Shown here: piece by piece, positions 1 through 8,278 of the stretch
How the letters are laid out: the number at the start of each line of letters is the position of its first letter
Numbering within the stretch: position 1 is the first letter of the stretch
Source of the DNA: Streptomyces sp. H27-H5
GTDB lineage: Bacteria > Actinomycetota > Actinomycetes > Streptomycetales > Streptomycetaceae
Direction: 5' to 3'
DNA: 64,000 bases
Assembly: GCF_026627505.1 (NCBI RefSeq)
Contig: NZ_JAPNLK010000035.1
Coordinates: 19,051 to 83,050 of the forward strand
Translations under genes and position numbers: made by a program
The notes under the pieces: generated by a model
The model's input: only the letters and a program-made list of their open reading frames with translations
Databases searched by the model: none
What the model was told of the DNA's origin: nothing

Positions 1-1390
1 CGGGGAAGCCGTACCTGGTGACGTAGTCGCCGACGATCCCCTTCTCCAGGTTCTTGGCGTGCCACATCGGGTTGGAACCGGCGGGGGACTCGACCCCGTT
101 GGCGTCCTTGTCGTGCCACAGGTTGTCGATGCCGACGGCGCCGTCACCGCACTTGGTCAGACCGGCGCCGGCCGGGCAGGTCGTCGCGGACGCCTTGCCC
201 CACAGTCCGTCGGTGCCGCCCTGCACGTTCTTGTGGCCGCGGGTGTAGTACGGCAGGCCGATGTTGATGCGGCCCGCCGGCATCGAGCCGCGGAAGTAGT
301 GGTAGGCCCAGTCGGTGTTGAGGTACCCGACGCCCCCGTACTGGGAGCTGCCGTAGACGTTGGCGGCCGCCAGCTCGGCGTCCTTGCCGTCGTCGAACAG
401 CGAGGCGTTGGGGCCGACGTACTCGTTCCAGGCGCCGTGCAGGTCGTAGGACATGATGTTGACGTAGTCCAGGTACTTCTGCATCTGGAACGTCTCCATG
501 CCCCGCAGCAGGTAGCCGGAGGACGGGGCGGCGACGGTGAGCATGTAGTGCTTGCCGTCGGTGGCGCCCGCGCGGTCGAGCTTCTCGCGCAGCGACTTCA
601 TCAGGGCCGCGTAGCCCTTGACCAGCCCGGCCCGGCGGGCGTTGGAGAGCTGCCAGTCCAGCGGGTTGCCCGCGTCCTTCATGGTGGTCGGGTACTCGTA
701 GTCGATGTCGACGCCGTTGAACCCGTACGTGCGGATGAACTCGACGGAGGAGTTCGCGAAGGTGTCGATGCCGGCCTGGTTGACCGAGCCGTCGGCGTTG
801 GTGGCCATCGAGTAGAAGCCGCCGGAGGCGACCCGGTTGCCGTCGTCGCCGAAGTAGCCGCCGGTCTCGGCCCAACCGCCCACCGAGATCAGGGTCTTCA
901 CGTTCGGGTACTGCTTCTTGAACTTCGTCAGCTGGTTGAAGTGGCCCTTGTAGGGGAGGGCCGGATCCATCTCGGCGCCCGCGACACCCGGCCAGGTCAT
1001 CCCGGTGGCCGCGTTGTTCGCGTTGTCCGCGCCCACGGCGATCTTGTTGTCCCCGCCGACGTGGGCGAAGGCGTAGTTCAGGTGGGTGACCTTGGACCAG
1101 GGGATGTTGTTGGCGAGGTAGGCGGGGGTGCCGTCCTTGCCGGTGCGCCATCCGGTGAAGTAGCCGATGACGCGCCGCTGGTGGTCGGCGCCCATCTTCT
1201 CGCGGCCCTCGGAGTCGTAGACCGAGCAGTACGGGACGTCGACTCCGGCCGTCTTGTACAGCCCGTCGGGGCGACACGACTCGTTGTCGGCGGCGTGCGA
1301 GACGCCGGCCGAGAGCCCGCCGACCAGCAGTCCGGCGATTGCGGCGCCGGATGCCAGGAGCATCGCTCTCGTACGTGTGGGGGACGGCAT
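1..1390 (-). CDS. Secreted GH18 chitinase, 3' end outside window
   Basis: Secreted endo-type chitinase that hydrolyses beta-1,4 GlcNAc linkages of chitin. Translating the minus strand from ATG at 1390 gives an open frame of about 463 residues to the window edge. Residues 1-33 form a signal peptide (TRTR basic start, hydrophobic core, Ala-x-Ala-type end). The GH18 catalytic motif reads FNGVDIDYEYP, with the proton-donor Glu at about residue 232. The upstream SVGGW strand and the downstream YDLHGAWNEY segment are also typical of GH18. AGGAGG lies 5-6 bases before the ATG, which fixes the start. The gene stands alone behind a promoter carrying two DasR-like repeats, as expected for a chitinase induced by GlcNAc oligomers. 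A carbohydrate-binding module may lie beyond the edge. Family call very secure, exact chitinase class not. Confidence 0.95.
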   Translation of the reverse strand, partial: MPSPTRTRAMLLASGAAIAGLLVGGLSAGVSHAADNESCRPDGLYKTAGVDVPYCSVYDSEGREKMGADHQRRVIGYFTGWRTGKDGTPAYLANNIPWSKVTHLNYAFAHVGGDNKIAVGADNANNAATGMTWPGVAGAEMDPALPYKGHFNQLTKFKKQYPNVKTLISVGGWAETGGYFGDDGNRVASGGFYSMATNADGSVNQAGIDTFANSSVEFIRTYGFNGVDIDYEYPTTMKDAGNPLDWQLSNARRAGLVKGYAALMKSLREKLDRAGATDGKHYMLTVAAPSSGYLLRGMETFQMQKYLDYVNIMSYDLHGAWNEYVGPNASLFDDGKDAELAAANVYGSSQYGGVGYLNTDWAYHYFRGSMPAGRINIGLPYYTRGHKNVQGGTDGLWGKASATTCPAGAGLTKCGDGAVGIDNLWHDKDANGVESPAGSNPMWHAKNLEKGIVGDYVTRYGFP

Positions 1391-1512
1391 GGTGCCTCCT
1401 GGGGAGGGGAGGATGGCAGGACACAACGTGCATCAACATGCGGAAGGGTGACGCTGGTTGGCCCGCGACGTGCGCACATCCGACGGGCCGGCTCCCTGGG
1501 AAGATGAAGGGA

Positions 1513-1555
1513 ACGTTAAGAGGACTAGACCAACCCGTCAATAGGTCTGGACCAA
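1513..1555 (-). promoter_or_regulatory. Chitinase promoter with two DasR-like direct repeats
   Basis: On the minus strand a -35 TTGACG (1541-1536) and a -10 TAACGT (1518-1513) are separated by exactly 17 bases. Two near-identical 13-mers read on that strand as TTGGTCTAGTCCT (1533-1521) and TTGGTCCAGACCT (1555-1543). They are 22 bases apart, about two helical turns. One lies inside the -35/-10 spacer and the other just upstream of the -35. They resemble the direct repeats of Streptomyces chi promoters and the core of the DasR site (TGGTCTAGACCA). DasR repression relieved by glucosamine-6-phosphate is the inferred control. Confidence 0.8.
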
Positions 1556-1705
1556 CGCTCGGTCGGAAGTGCGCGTCCCGCGCCGGCGGCGCGCGGCCGG
1601 CGCGACAGTGGCGCTCAAGAATGGCTTGTTTGTGATCCAGGCCACATACGCTCACCCGCATGGCCGCCGATCACCCGTGGCACACTGGCCTGAGTACCAG
1701 TAGCA

Positions 1706-1832
1706 GCGCACTCCGGGGTCGGTGTAATTCCGAACCGGCGGTTATAGTCCGCGACCCGTCCGCAGCCAGCGGCCGGTTGACCAGGTGAAATTCCTGGACC
1801 GACGGTTAAAGTCCGGATGGGAGGCAGTGCGC
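1706..1832 (+). promoter_or_regulatory. FMN riboswitch (RFN element)
   Basis: The RFN core is visible in order: CGGGG-TCGGTGTAATTCCG, then ACCGGCGGTTATAGTC, then GACGGTTAAAGTCCGGATGGGAGGCAG. A perfect 6-bp closing helix P1 pairs GCGCAC (1706-1711) with GTGCGC (1827-1832). It sits ahead of the riboflavin operon and should reduce expression when FMN is plentiful. The 158 bases from 1833 to 1990 form the expression platform. They contain a CCGCCG/CGGCGG hairpin just after P1 and a small hairpin at 1947-1963, close to the ribD ribosome binding site. I cannot tell whether control is by termination or by translation. Confidence 0.93.
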
Positions 1833-2001
1833 GGCGGGCAGTCACCGGTACGCCGCCGTCGGCGGTCCATCGGCGTATCCAGCGGATACGTCTCGAAGGG
1901 ACCGTTCATCCGGCCTCGGCGTCCCCGCGTGTGCCACCCGCTTCATCTGTCGTATCCCGACAGGCCCCGGAGTCCGTGCCCGATTGAGGCAGGAGGACCC
2001 G

Positions 2002-3159
2002 GTGGCGCCACACGCCGACACGCACCACGACGACGCGTCCGCACGTGACGCGCACGCCATGCGTGACGAAACCGCCATGCGCCGAGCCATCGAGCTCGCG
2101 GCCCGCGGACTCGGCTCCACCAGCCCCAACCCCGTCGTCGGCTGCGTCGTCACGGACGCCACCGGCCGCGTCGTCGGCGAAGGCTGGCACGAACGGGCCG
2201 GCGGCCCGCACGCCGAGGTCCACGCCCTGCGCGCGGCCGGGGCGGCGGCCCGCGGCGGCACCGCCTACGTCACCCTCGAACCCTGCAACCACACCGGCCG
2301 CACCGGCCCCTGCGCGCAGGCCCTCGTCGACGCCGGCGTCACCCGCGTCCTCTACGCCGTCCCCGACCCGACCCCGCAGGCCGGCGGCGGCTCCGCCACC
2401 CTGCGCGCGGCCGGGATCACCGCCGAGGTCGGCCTCCTCGCCGACGAGGCCGAGGACGGCAACGCCGCCTGGCTGACCTCCGTGCGCCTGGGCCGCCCCC
2501 ACGTCCTGTGGAAGTACGCCGCCACCCTCGACGGCCGCGTCGCCGCCGCCGACGGCACCAGCCGCTGGATCAGCTCCGCCGAGTCCCGCGCCGACGTCCA
2601 CCGGCTGCGCGCCGAGGTCGACGCCGTCCTCGTCGGCGCCGGCACCCTGCGCGCCGACGACCCGCACCTCGCCGTGCGCGGACCCGCGGTGCAGGCCCTC
2701 GCGGGCCGGCCGCTGCGGGTCGTCCTGGACACCCACGCCCGCATCCGGCCCGGCGCCCGCGTCCTGGACGACGCCGCGCCGACCCTGCTCGCCGTCGGCG
2801 AGGACGCCGACACCCGGCACCTGCCCGGAGTCGACGTGGTCCGCCTCCCCGGCGACGCGCACGGACTCTCCGTCGAGGCCCTGCTCGCGGAGCTGTACCG
2901 GCGCGGCACCCGCTCCGTCCTCCTCGAAGGCGGCCCGACGCTGGCCGGCGCGTTCGTCGCGGCGGGCGCCGTGGACAAGGTCGTCGGCTACCTCGCCCCC
3001 GTCCTGCTCGGAGCGGGCCCGAACGCCCTCGCCGACGCCGGCGTCGCCACCCTCACCGACGCGCTCCGTCTCCGCATCACCGACACGACCCGCATCGGCA
3101 CCGACATCCGCGTCACCGCAGTCCCCGAAGCCGCCCCCATCGCCCCCAAGGAGCACTGA
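2002..3159 (+). CDS. ribD: Bifunctional riboflavin deaminase/reductase RibD
   Basis: Catalyses two steps of riboflavin synthesis: deamination of the 2,5-diamino-pyrimidinone 5'-phosphate, then NADPH-dependent reduction of the ribosyl chain. The N-terminal cytidine-deaminase-like domain (residues 20-150) has the HAE motif at 70-72 and zinc cysteines C95 and C104 in PCNHTGRTGPC. The C-terminal DHFR-like reductase domain starts with LWKYAATLDGRVAA and includes the LLEGGPTLAGAF segment. The GTG at 2002 was chosen because AGGAGG at 1991-1996 lies 5 bases upstream. This gives 385 aa, normal for the family. Later ATGs at 2059 and 2077 are less well placed. First gene behind the FMN riboswitch. The ribE GTG follows its TGA directly. 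Confidence 0.95.
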   Translation: MAPHADTHHDDASARDAHAMRDETAMRRAIELAARGLGSTSPNPVVGCVVTDATGRVVGEGWHERAGGPHAEVHALRAAGAAARGGTAYVTLEPCNHTGRTGPCAQALVDAGVTRVLYAVPDPTPQAGGGSATLRAAGITAEVGLLADEAEDGNAAWLTSVRLGRPHVLWKYAATLDGRVAAADGTSRWISSAESRADVHRLRAEVDAVLVGAGTLRADDPHLAVRGPAVQALAGRPLRVVLDTHARIRPGARVLDDAAPTLLAVGEDADTRHLPGVDVVRLPGDAHGLSVEALLAELYRRGTRSVLLEGGPTLAGAFVAAGAVDKVVGYLAPVLLGAGPNALADAGVATLTDALRLRITDTTRIGTDIRVTAVPEAAPIAPKEH

Positions 3160-3783
3160 GTGTTCACCGGAATCGTCGAAGAACTGGGCGAGGTCACCGC
3201 CGTCGAGCAGCTCGCGGAAGCCTCCCGCTTCCGCCTGCGCGGCCCCCTCGTCACCGACGGCGCCAAGCACGGCGACTCGATCGCCGTCAACGGCGTCTGC
3301 CTGACCGTGGTGGAGACCGCCGACGGCGAGTTCACCGCCGACGTCATGCAGGAGACCCTGAACCGCTCCAGCCTCGGCGCCCTCACCCAGGGGTCCCGGG
3401 TCAACCTGGAGCGCCCGATGGAACTCGGCGGGCGGCTCGGCGGGCACCTGGTCCAGGGCCACGTGGACGGCACCGGCACGATCCTGTCCCGCACCCCCTC
3501 CGAGCACTGGGAGCTCGTCAAGGTCGGCCTTCCCGCCGGCCTCGCGCGGTACGTCGTCGAGAAGGGCTCCATCACGGTCGACGGCGTCAGCCTCACCGTG
3601 GTCGAGGCCGCCGCCGACTGGTTCACGATCAGCCTCATCCCGACCACCCTCGCCCTGACCACGCTCGGCCTCAAGCAGAGCGGCGACCCGGTCAACCTGG
3701 AGGTGGACGTCCTCGCCAAGTACGTGGAACGCCTGCTCGCCGCCGGAGTGAACCCCCTGCACGCCCGGGAGGAATCGAAGTGA
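3160..3783 (+). CDS. ribE: Riboflavin synthase alpha chain
   Basis: Dismutates two molecules of 6,7-dimethyl-8-ribityllumazine into riboflavin and the 5-amino-6-ribitylamino pyrimidine, the last step of the pathway. The 207-aa product begins with the family signature MFTGIVEELGEV and has the expected two lumazine-binding repeats. Each carries an SIAVNGVCLTVV-like stretch (SIAVNGVCLTVVE and SITVDGVSLTVVE) and a GHLVQGHVDG-type loop. Translation begins at the GTG touching the ribD stop codon, and the stop codon overlaps the ribM GTG, so ribD-ribE-ribM are probably translationally coupled. Length matches other actinobacterial RibE proteins. Confidence 0.96.
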   Translation: MFTGIVEELGEVTAVEQLAEASRFRLRGPLVTDGAKHGDSIAVNGVCLTVVETADGEFTADVMQETLNRSSLGALTQGSRVNLERPMELGGRLGGHLVQGHVDGTGTILSRTPSEHWELVKVGLPAGLARYVVEKGSITVDGVSLTVVEAAADWFTISLIPTTLALTTLGLKQSGDPVNLEVDVLAKYVERLLAAGVNPLHAREESK

Positions 3784-4433
3784 GCGCCCTGACCTGGCTC
3801 AACACCGAGGCCTTCGAGGTCGTCGGCCAGAAGGTCATCTGGTCCGACATGATCGGCAACCTGATGGGCCTGGCCGCCCTCGCGCTCGGCTGGCGCCGCT
3901 CCATATGGACCTGGCCCGCCCAGCTCCTCTCCGGCCTGATCCTCATCGCCGCCTACGCCTCCGCCCACCTCGCGGGCGGCGTCGGCAAGCAGCTTCTCGT
4001 CATCGGCGTGGCCGTCTGGGGCTGGCGGGCCTGGCAGAAGGGCCGGCAGCAGGCCCAGGACGGCTCCATCGCCGTCCGCACGGCGAGCTGGAAGGAGCGC
4101 GGACTGCTCCTGGCCGGCGCGGCCCTCGGCACCCTTGCGGTCGGCGGCCTCTTCACGCTGTTCCCGCACCTGTCGTGGAGCCCGTGGGCGGACGCCTACA
4201 TCTTCGTCGGCACCATCGTGGCCATGGTGGCCCAGGCCCGCGGCCTGGTGGAGTTCTGGTTCGCCTGGCTCCTCGTCGACCTCGTCGGCGTCCCCCTCGC
4301 CTTCAACAACGGCCTGGCCTTCTCCGGTCTCGTCTACGTCGTCTACTTCGCGCTCGTCCTGTGGGGCGCGTACGACTGGTACCAGCGCTCGCGCCGCACC
4401 CCCGCCCCGGCCCTCGAAGGAGCAACGGCATGA
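3780..4433 (+). CDS. ribM: Riboflavin transporter of the PnuC/PnuX/RibM family
   Basis: Integral membrane protein of 217 aa with about seven hydrophobic helices, the size and shape of the PnuC superfamily. Family hallmarks include LTWLNTEAFEVVGQ at the start, LGWRRSIWTWPAQLLSG, and the late VEFWFAWLLVDLVGVPLAFNNGLAFSGLVYVVYF stretch. PnuC itself carries nicotinamide riboside. Members inside FMN-riboswitch operons of actinobacteria (PnuX, RibM) carry riboflavin. The position between ribE and ribBA makes flavin uptake the best reading. GGGAGG precedes the GTG. The start overlaps ribE by 4 bases (GTGA) and the stop overlaps the ribBA ATG. Confidence 0.9.
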   Translation: MSALTWLNTEAFEVVGQKVIWSDMIGNLMGLAALALGWRRSIWTWPAQLLSGLILIAAYASAHLAGGVGKQLLVIGVAVWGWRAWQKGRQQAQDGSIAVRTASWKERGLLLAGAALGTLAVGGLFTLFPHLSWSPWADAYIFVGTIVAMVAQARGLVEFWFAWLLVDLVGVPLAFNNGLAFSGLVYVVYFALVLWGAYDWYQRSRRTPAPALEGATA

Positions 4434-5728
4434 CCCCCCTCAAGCCCGTGCCGGACATGCCCGCCGCAGTCGAGGAGACCTTCCGCCTCGACCCGGTCGA
4501 GCAGGCCATCCGCGACATCGCCGCGGGCCGCCCGATCGTCGTCGTCGACGACGAGGACCGCGAGAACGAGGGGGACCTCGTCATCGCGGCGGAGAAGGCC
4601 ACCCCCGAGATCATCGCGTTCATGATGAGCGAGTGCCGCGGCCTGATCTGCGCCCCCATGGAGGGCCCCGAGCTGGACCGGCTGGAACTTCCCCAGATGG
4701 TCCGGAACAACACCGAGTCCATGCAGACGGCCTTCACCGTCTCCGTCGACGCGAGCGCCGCCCACGGCGTCAGCACCGGGATCTCGGCCGCCGACCGCGC
4801 CACCACGCTGCGCCTGCTGGCCGCGGGCTCCTGCGAGCCCTCGGACTTCGTCCGCCCCGGCCACGTCTTCCCGCTGCGCGCCAAGCCCGGCGGCGTCCTG
4901 GTCCGCAACGGCCACACCGAGGCCGCCGTGGACCTCGCCCGCCTCGCGGGCCTGCGCCCGGCCGGCGCCATCGTGGAGATCGCCGGCGAGGACGGCGTCA
5001 TGCTGCGCCTGCCCGAGCTGATCCCCTTCGCCCGCAAGCACGGGCTGACGATCATCTCGATCGAGGACCTGATCGCCTACCGGCGCTCGGCGGAGCCGAC
5101 CGTGCGCCGCGAGGCCGAGGTCAGCCTGCCGACCGCCTTCGGCGAGTTCACCGCGTACGGCTACCGCTCCACCGTCGACGGCGTCGAGCACATCGCCCTC
5201 GTCCACGGCGAGGTGGGGGACGGCGGCGACATCCTGGTCCGCATGCACTCCGAGTGCCTGACCGGGGACATCTTCCAGTCCCAGCGCTGCGACTGCGGCC
5301 CCCAGCTGCACGCCTCCATGGCCCGCATCCAGGCCGAGGGCCGCGGCGTCGTCGTCTACCTGCGCGGCCACGAGGGCCGCGGCATCGGCCTCCTGTCCAA
5401 GCTGCGCGCGTACGAGCTCCAGGAGCGCGGCCGCGACACCCTCGACGCCAACCTCGAACTCGGCCTGCCCGCCGACGCCCGCGACTACGGGGCCGGCGCC
5501 CGGATCCTCGCCGACCTGGGCGTGCACGGCGTCCGACTGCTGACGAACAACCCCGACAAGGCCGCCGCCCTGGTCCGCCACGGCATCACGGTCGACAGCC
5601 GGGAGCCGATGCCCGTCGAGGCCGGCGAGCACAACCTGCGGTACCTGCGCACCAAGCGGGACCGGATGGGCCACGACCTGCCCTGGCTGGACGAGGCCGT
5701 GTCCACCTCCGCCTGCGGCAACCAGTAA
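4430..5728 (+). CDS. ribBA: Bifunctional DHBP synthase / GTP cyclohydrolase II
   Basis: Supplies both branches of riboflavin synthesis. Residues 15-220 are the 3,4-dihydroxy-2-butanone-4-phosphate synthase domain, with the acidic metal loop DDEDRENEGDL at 40-50. Residues 225-432 are GTP cyclohydrolase II, with zinc ligands in HSEC (C276) and RCDCG (C287, C289) followed by RGHEGRGIGL. Both active-site signatures are intact, so this is a true bifunctional enzyme of 432 aa rather than one with a dead domain. The ATG overlaps the ribM stop as ATGA. A 63-base gap with its own ribosome binding site precedes ribH. Confidence 0.96.
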   Translation: MTPLKPVPDMPAAVEETFRLDPVEQAIRDIAAGRPIVVVDDEDRENEGDLVIAAEKATPEIIAFMMSECRGLICAPMEGPELDRLELPQMVRNNTESMQTAFTVSVDASAAHGVSTGISAADRATTLRLLAAGSCEPSDFVRPGHVFPLRAKPGGVLVRNGHTEAAVDLARLAGLRPAGAIVEIAGEDGVMLRLPELIPFARKHGLTIISIEDLIAYRRSAEPTVRREAEVSLPTAFGEFTAYGYRSTVDGVEHIALVHGEVGDGGDILVRMHSECLTGDIFQSQRCDCGPQLHASMARIQAEGRGVVVYLRGHEGRGIGLLSKLRAYELQERGRDTLDANLELGLPADARDYGAGARILADLGVHGVRLLTNNPDKAAALVRHGITVDSREPMPVEAGEHNLRYLRTKRDRMGHDLPWLDEAVSTSACGNQ

Positions 5729-5791
5729 CACGTACGAGCCAACCCGACACCACCCCGAGCACCACCCGACCAACACCCGAGGAGCAGAGCT

Positions 5792-6277
5792 GTGAGCGGC
5801 AAGGGCGCACCCGAACTGAGCGTGAAGAACTGCGGAGACCTGCGAGTCGCCGTGATCGCGGCCCAGTGGCACGAGAAGGTCATGGACGGTCTGGTCGACG
5901 GCGCCCTGCGGGCCCTGCACGAGCTGGGCATCGACGAGCCCACCCTCCTGCGGGTCCCGGGCAGCTTCGAGCTCCCGGTCGTGGCGAAGGTACTCGCCGG
6001 TCGCGGTTACGATGCCATCGTCGCCCTCGGAGTGGTCATCCGCGGCGGCACCCCGCACTTCGACTACGTCTGCCAGGGCGTCACCCAGGGCCTGGTACAG
6101 GTGTCGATCGACACCGGAGTCCCCGTCGGCTTCGGTGTGCTGACCTGCGACAACGACGAGCAGGCGCTGGACCGCGCCGGGCTTGAGGGGTCGAATGAGG
6201 ACAAGGGGCACGAAGCGGTCACCGCCGCCGTCTCCACCGCCATGACCCTGCGGACCGTCAGCGAACCCTGGCGCTGA
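5792..6277 (+). CDS. ribH: 6,7-dimethyl-8-ribityllumazine synthase
   Basis: Condenses the pyrimidine diamine with dihydroxybutanone phosphate to form lumazine, the substrate of RibE, and assembles as an icosahedral or pentameric shell. The 161-aa product shows the family pattern: RVAVIAAQWHEKVMDGL near the N-terminus, RVPGSFELPVVAK, ALGVVIRGGTPHFDYVC with the catalytic His, and PVGFGVLTCDNDEQALDRAG. GAGGAG at 5779-5784 lies 7 bases before the GTG. It is the last rib gene, and hisE begins 35 bases later on the same strand, so read-through into his genes is likely. Confidence 0.96.
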   Translation: MSGKGAPELSVKNCGDLRVAVIAAQWHEKVMDGLVDGALRALHELGIDEPTLLRVPGSFELPVVAKVLAGRGYDAIVALGVVIRGGTPHFDYVCQGVTQGLVQVSIDTGVPVGFGVLTCDNDEQALDRAGLEGSNEDKGHEAVTAAVSTAMTLRTVSEPWR

Positions 6278-6312
6278 GTGGCGGCGGGGGACCCCTTATT
6301 CTGAGGACCATC

Positions 6313-6594
6313 ATGGCGAACACATCCCCCAAGAGCTTCGAAGAGCTCTTCACCGAGCTCCAGCTCAAGGCCGCCAACGGCGACCCCGGCACCTCCCGCA
6401 CCGCCGAGCTCGTCTCGCAGGGCGTGCATGCCATCGGCAAGAAGGTCGTCGAGGAGGCCGCCGAGGTCTGGATGGCCGCCGAGTACGAGGGCAAGGAAGC
6501 CGCCGCCGAGGAGATCTCCCAGCTGCTCTACCACGTCCAGGTGATGATGGTGGCGCGCGGGATCACCCTCGACGACGTCTACGCGCACCTCTAG
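6313..6594 (+). CDS. hisE: Phosphoribosyl-ATP pyrophosphatase HisE
   Basis: Second step of histidine synthesis: hydrolyses phosphoribosyl-ATP to phosphoribosyl-AMP and pyrophosphate. The 93-aa protein has the MazG-like all-alpha fold with metal-binding acidic residues in KKVVEEAAEVWMAA and EEISQLLYHVQVMM. It is a stand-alone HisE, as usual in actinobacteria, where HisI is separate. The ATG at 6313 is preceded by GAGG. It is paired with hisG 76 bases downstream. These two genes are separate from the main his operon in Streptomyces. Confidence 0.95.
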   Translation: MANTSPKSFEELFTELQLKAANGDPGTSRTAELVSQGVHAIGKKVVEEAAEVWMAAEYEGKEAAAEEISQLLYHVQVMMVARGITLDDVYAHL

Positions 6595-6670
6595 ACCGGC
6601 AGCCCTCCCGCGGGCCCCCCGCCCGCCACCCGTCCCCACCTTTCGCAACCCACGCACCAAAGGAAGCCCC

Positions 6671-7519
6671 ATGCTGCGCATCGCCGTCCCCAACAAGGGT
6701 GCACTCTCCGGACCTGCGTCGGCGATGCTCCATGAGGCCGGCTACCGGATGCGCAAGGAGTCCAAGGAGCTCGTGGTCGTCGACCCCGAGAACGAGGTGG
6801 AGTTCTTCTACCTCCGCCCCAAGGACATCGCGATCTACGTGTCCTCCGGGAAGCTCGACATCGGCATCACCGGCCGCGACCTGCTGCTCGACTCCGGCGC
6901 CAGCGCCGAGGAGATCCTGCCGCTGAACTTCGGCCGGTCCACCTTCCGCTACGCCACGATCCCCGGCACCGCGAAGGGCCCCGAGGACTTCACCGGGATG
7001 ACCATCGCGACCTCGTACGAGGGAATCGTCGCCAAGCACCTCGCCGACCAGGGCATCGACGCCTCCGTCGTGCACCTCGACGGCGCGGTGGAGACCGCCA
7101 TCCAGCTCGGCGTCGCCCAGATCATCGCCGACGTCGTCGAGACCGGCACCAGCCTGCGCAACGCCGGCCTGGAGGTCATCGGCGAGCCGATCATGACCTC
7201 CGAGGCGGTCGTCATCCGCGGCAACACCGCCGACGCCGAGGACCCGCGCACCCAGCAGTTCCTGCGCCGCCTCCAAGGCGTCCTGGTGGCCCGCAGCTAC
7301 GTGATGATGGACTACGACTGCCGCGCCGAGCACCTGGAGCGCGCGGTCGCCCTCACCCCGGGCCTGGAGTCGCCGACCGTCTCCCCGCTGCACAACGAGG
7401 GCTGGGTCGCCGTCCGCGCCATGGTCCCCGCCAAGGAAGCCCAGCGGATCATGGACGACCTGTACGAGCTCGGCGCGCGCGCGATCCTCACCACCTCGAT
7501 CCACGCCTGCCGCCTCTGA
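6671..7519 (+). CDS. hisG: ATP phosphoribosyltransferase, long form (HisG)
   Basis: First committed and feedback-inhibited enzyme of histidine synthesis, joining ATP and PRPP. At 282 aa it is the long (HisZ-independent) form. Two catalytic subdomains begin with MLRIAVPNKGALSGPA, and the PRPP-binding region includes GVAQIIADVVETGTSLRNAGL. A C-terminal ACT-like regulatory domain (about 210-282) ends with GARAILTTSIHACRL and binds histidine. AAAGGAAG precedes the ATG. A perfect 11-bp hairpin follows the stop, suggesting the rib-his transcription unit ends here. Confidence 0.96.
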   Translation: MLRIAVPNKGALSGPASAMLHEAGYRMRKESKELVVVDPENEVEFFYLRPKDIAIYVSSGKLDIGITGRDLLLDSGASAEEILPLNFGRSTFRYATIPGTAKGPEDFTGMTIATSYEGIVAKHLADQGIDASVVHLDGAVETAIQLGVAQIIADVVETGTSLRNAGLEVIGEPIMTSEAVVIRGNTADAEDPRTQQFLRRLQGVLVARSYVMMDYDCRAEHLERAVALTPGLESPTVSPLHNEGWVAVRAMVPAKEAQRIMDDLYELGARAILTTSIHACRL

Positions 7520-7531
7520 CGCGTCCCGTCC

Positions 7532-7560
7532 GGCGGATCCGCCGTCACCGCGGATCCGCC
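7532..7560 (+). terminator. Hairpin after hisG
   Basis: A perfect 11-bp inverted repeat, GGCGGATCCGC (7532-7542) with GCGGATCCGCC (7550-7560) around a 7-base loop, starts 12 bases after the hisG stop. It lacks a U-tract, as is common for Streptomyces terminators. It may end the rib-his transcript. Confidence 0.6.
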
Positions 7561-7613
7561 ACTCCACCGGCCCATCAGACGCACCACCTTCCGAGCAGAA
7601 CCGAGCGCACACC

Positions 7614-8078
7614 ATGGCCGAGTCCGCCGCCCAGCCCGCACCGCCCGCCTTGCCGGTCACCTTCCGGCCGAACCGCACCCGGGCCGTCCTGCTGGGCGTC
7701 GGGACCGTCATGTTCGTGACCATCGGATCGATCGCGTTCCTCCTGGAGAACCTCAGCCCGGGGGAGCGGATCAGCTTCCTGTTCACCGCCGCCCTGCTGA
7801 GTTCCGTCCTCGTCCTGCTCAGCCGCCCCAAGGTGGTCGCGGACGAGGCCGGCGTCACCGTGGTCAACCTCACGACGACCCGCCGACTGGAGTGGGCGCA
7901 GATCCTGCGCGTCAACCTCCGCCCCGGCGACCCGTGGGTGTTCCTCGACCTGAACGACGGCACCAGCCTGCCCGCACTCGGCATCCAGCCCGGCGTCGCC
8001 AGGGCCCAGGCGATCGGCGACGCCCGCGCCCTGCGCGCCCTGGCCGAGAGCCGCGGAACGGGCGGACACGACCACTGA
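7614..8078 (+). CDS. PH-domain membrane protein
   Basis: 154-aa protein with a short basic N-terminus, two membrane segments (about residues 23-45 and 56-72) and a small C-terminal domain. The segment from RPKVVADEAGVTVVNLTTTRRLEWAQILRVNLRPGDPWVFLDL onward fits the bacterial PH domain family found in actinobacterial membrane proteins (PF10756 type). In this family the order is two helices followed by a strand-rich domain with a conserved W in the middle. Function unknown. It sits between hisG and the CNNM genes with its own gap on each side. Family assignment rests on pattern recognition only. Confidence 0.8.
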   Translation: MAESAAQPAPPALPVTFRPNRTRAVLLGVGTVMFVTIGSIAFLLENLSPGERISFLFTAALLSSVLVLLSRPKVVADEAGVTVVNLTTTRRLEWAQILRVNLRPGDPWVFLDLNDGTSLPALGIQPGVARAQAIGDARALRALAESRGTGGHDH

Positions 8079-8106
8079 CCCCGCCCAGGATCGTCGCCGC
8101 GTCCCA

Positions 8107-8276
8107 TTGCGGCGGCGATCCGAGTGACTACCCTGGTGGCGGGGCGCAGCCGTGCGCCCTCCCACCGGCCCCGGGACCCCGTGGCCCGCGGGCAACTGCG
8201 ACTTGAGGAGTGACTCCCTCCAGCAATGGACGGATCGTCCGGTAGTACCCGCGCCGCCCTCCCGATGGAGGCGGCG
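8107..8276 (+). promoter_or_regulatory. Promoter and structured leader of the CNNM gene pair
   Basis: A possible promoter TTGCGG (8107-8112) and TACCCT (8129-8134), spacing 16, would give a leader of about 140 bases. The leader holds several hairpins. One is a perfect 7-bp stem GGGCGCA/TGCGCCC (8142-8159). GGACG/CGTCC lies around GAT at 8228-8240. The last pairs CGCCGCCCTCC (8252-8262) with GGAGGCGGCG (8267-8276), with one bulged base and a CGAT loop. This last hairpin contains the GGAGG ribosome binding site of the ATG at 8279, so the site is masked when it forms. No known riboswitch class was recognised. Confidence 0.5.
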
Positions 8277-8278
8277 GC

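Noticed and set aside
144..1661. Long open frames opposite or out of phase with the chitinase, on both strands
   Set aside because: They are Arg/Pro/Gly-rich shadows of the GH18 frame. The true frame carries a signal peptide, GH18 motif and ribosome binding site.
1906..3762. 618-codon minus-strand frame across ribD-ribE
   Set aside because: Gly/Asp/Val-rich antisense shadow of two well-identified enzymes, with no ribosome binding site.
8228..8240. GGACGGATCGTCC as a third copy of the TGACG-N3-CGTCA operator
   Set aside because: It shares only the ACGGATCGT core, lacks the TTCT/AGAA flanks and lies inside the predicted transcribed leader, where it reads better as a hairpin.
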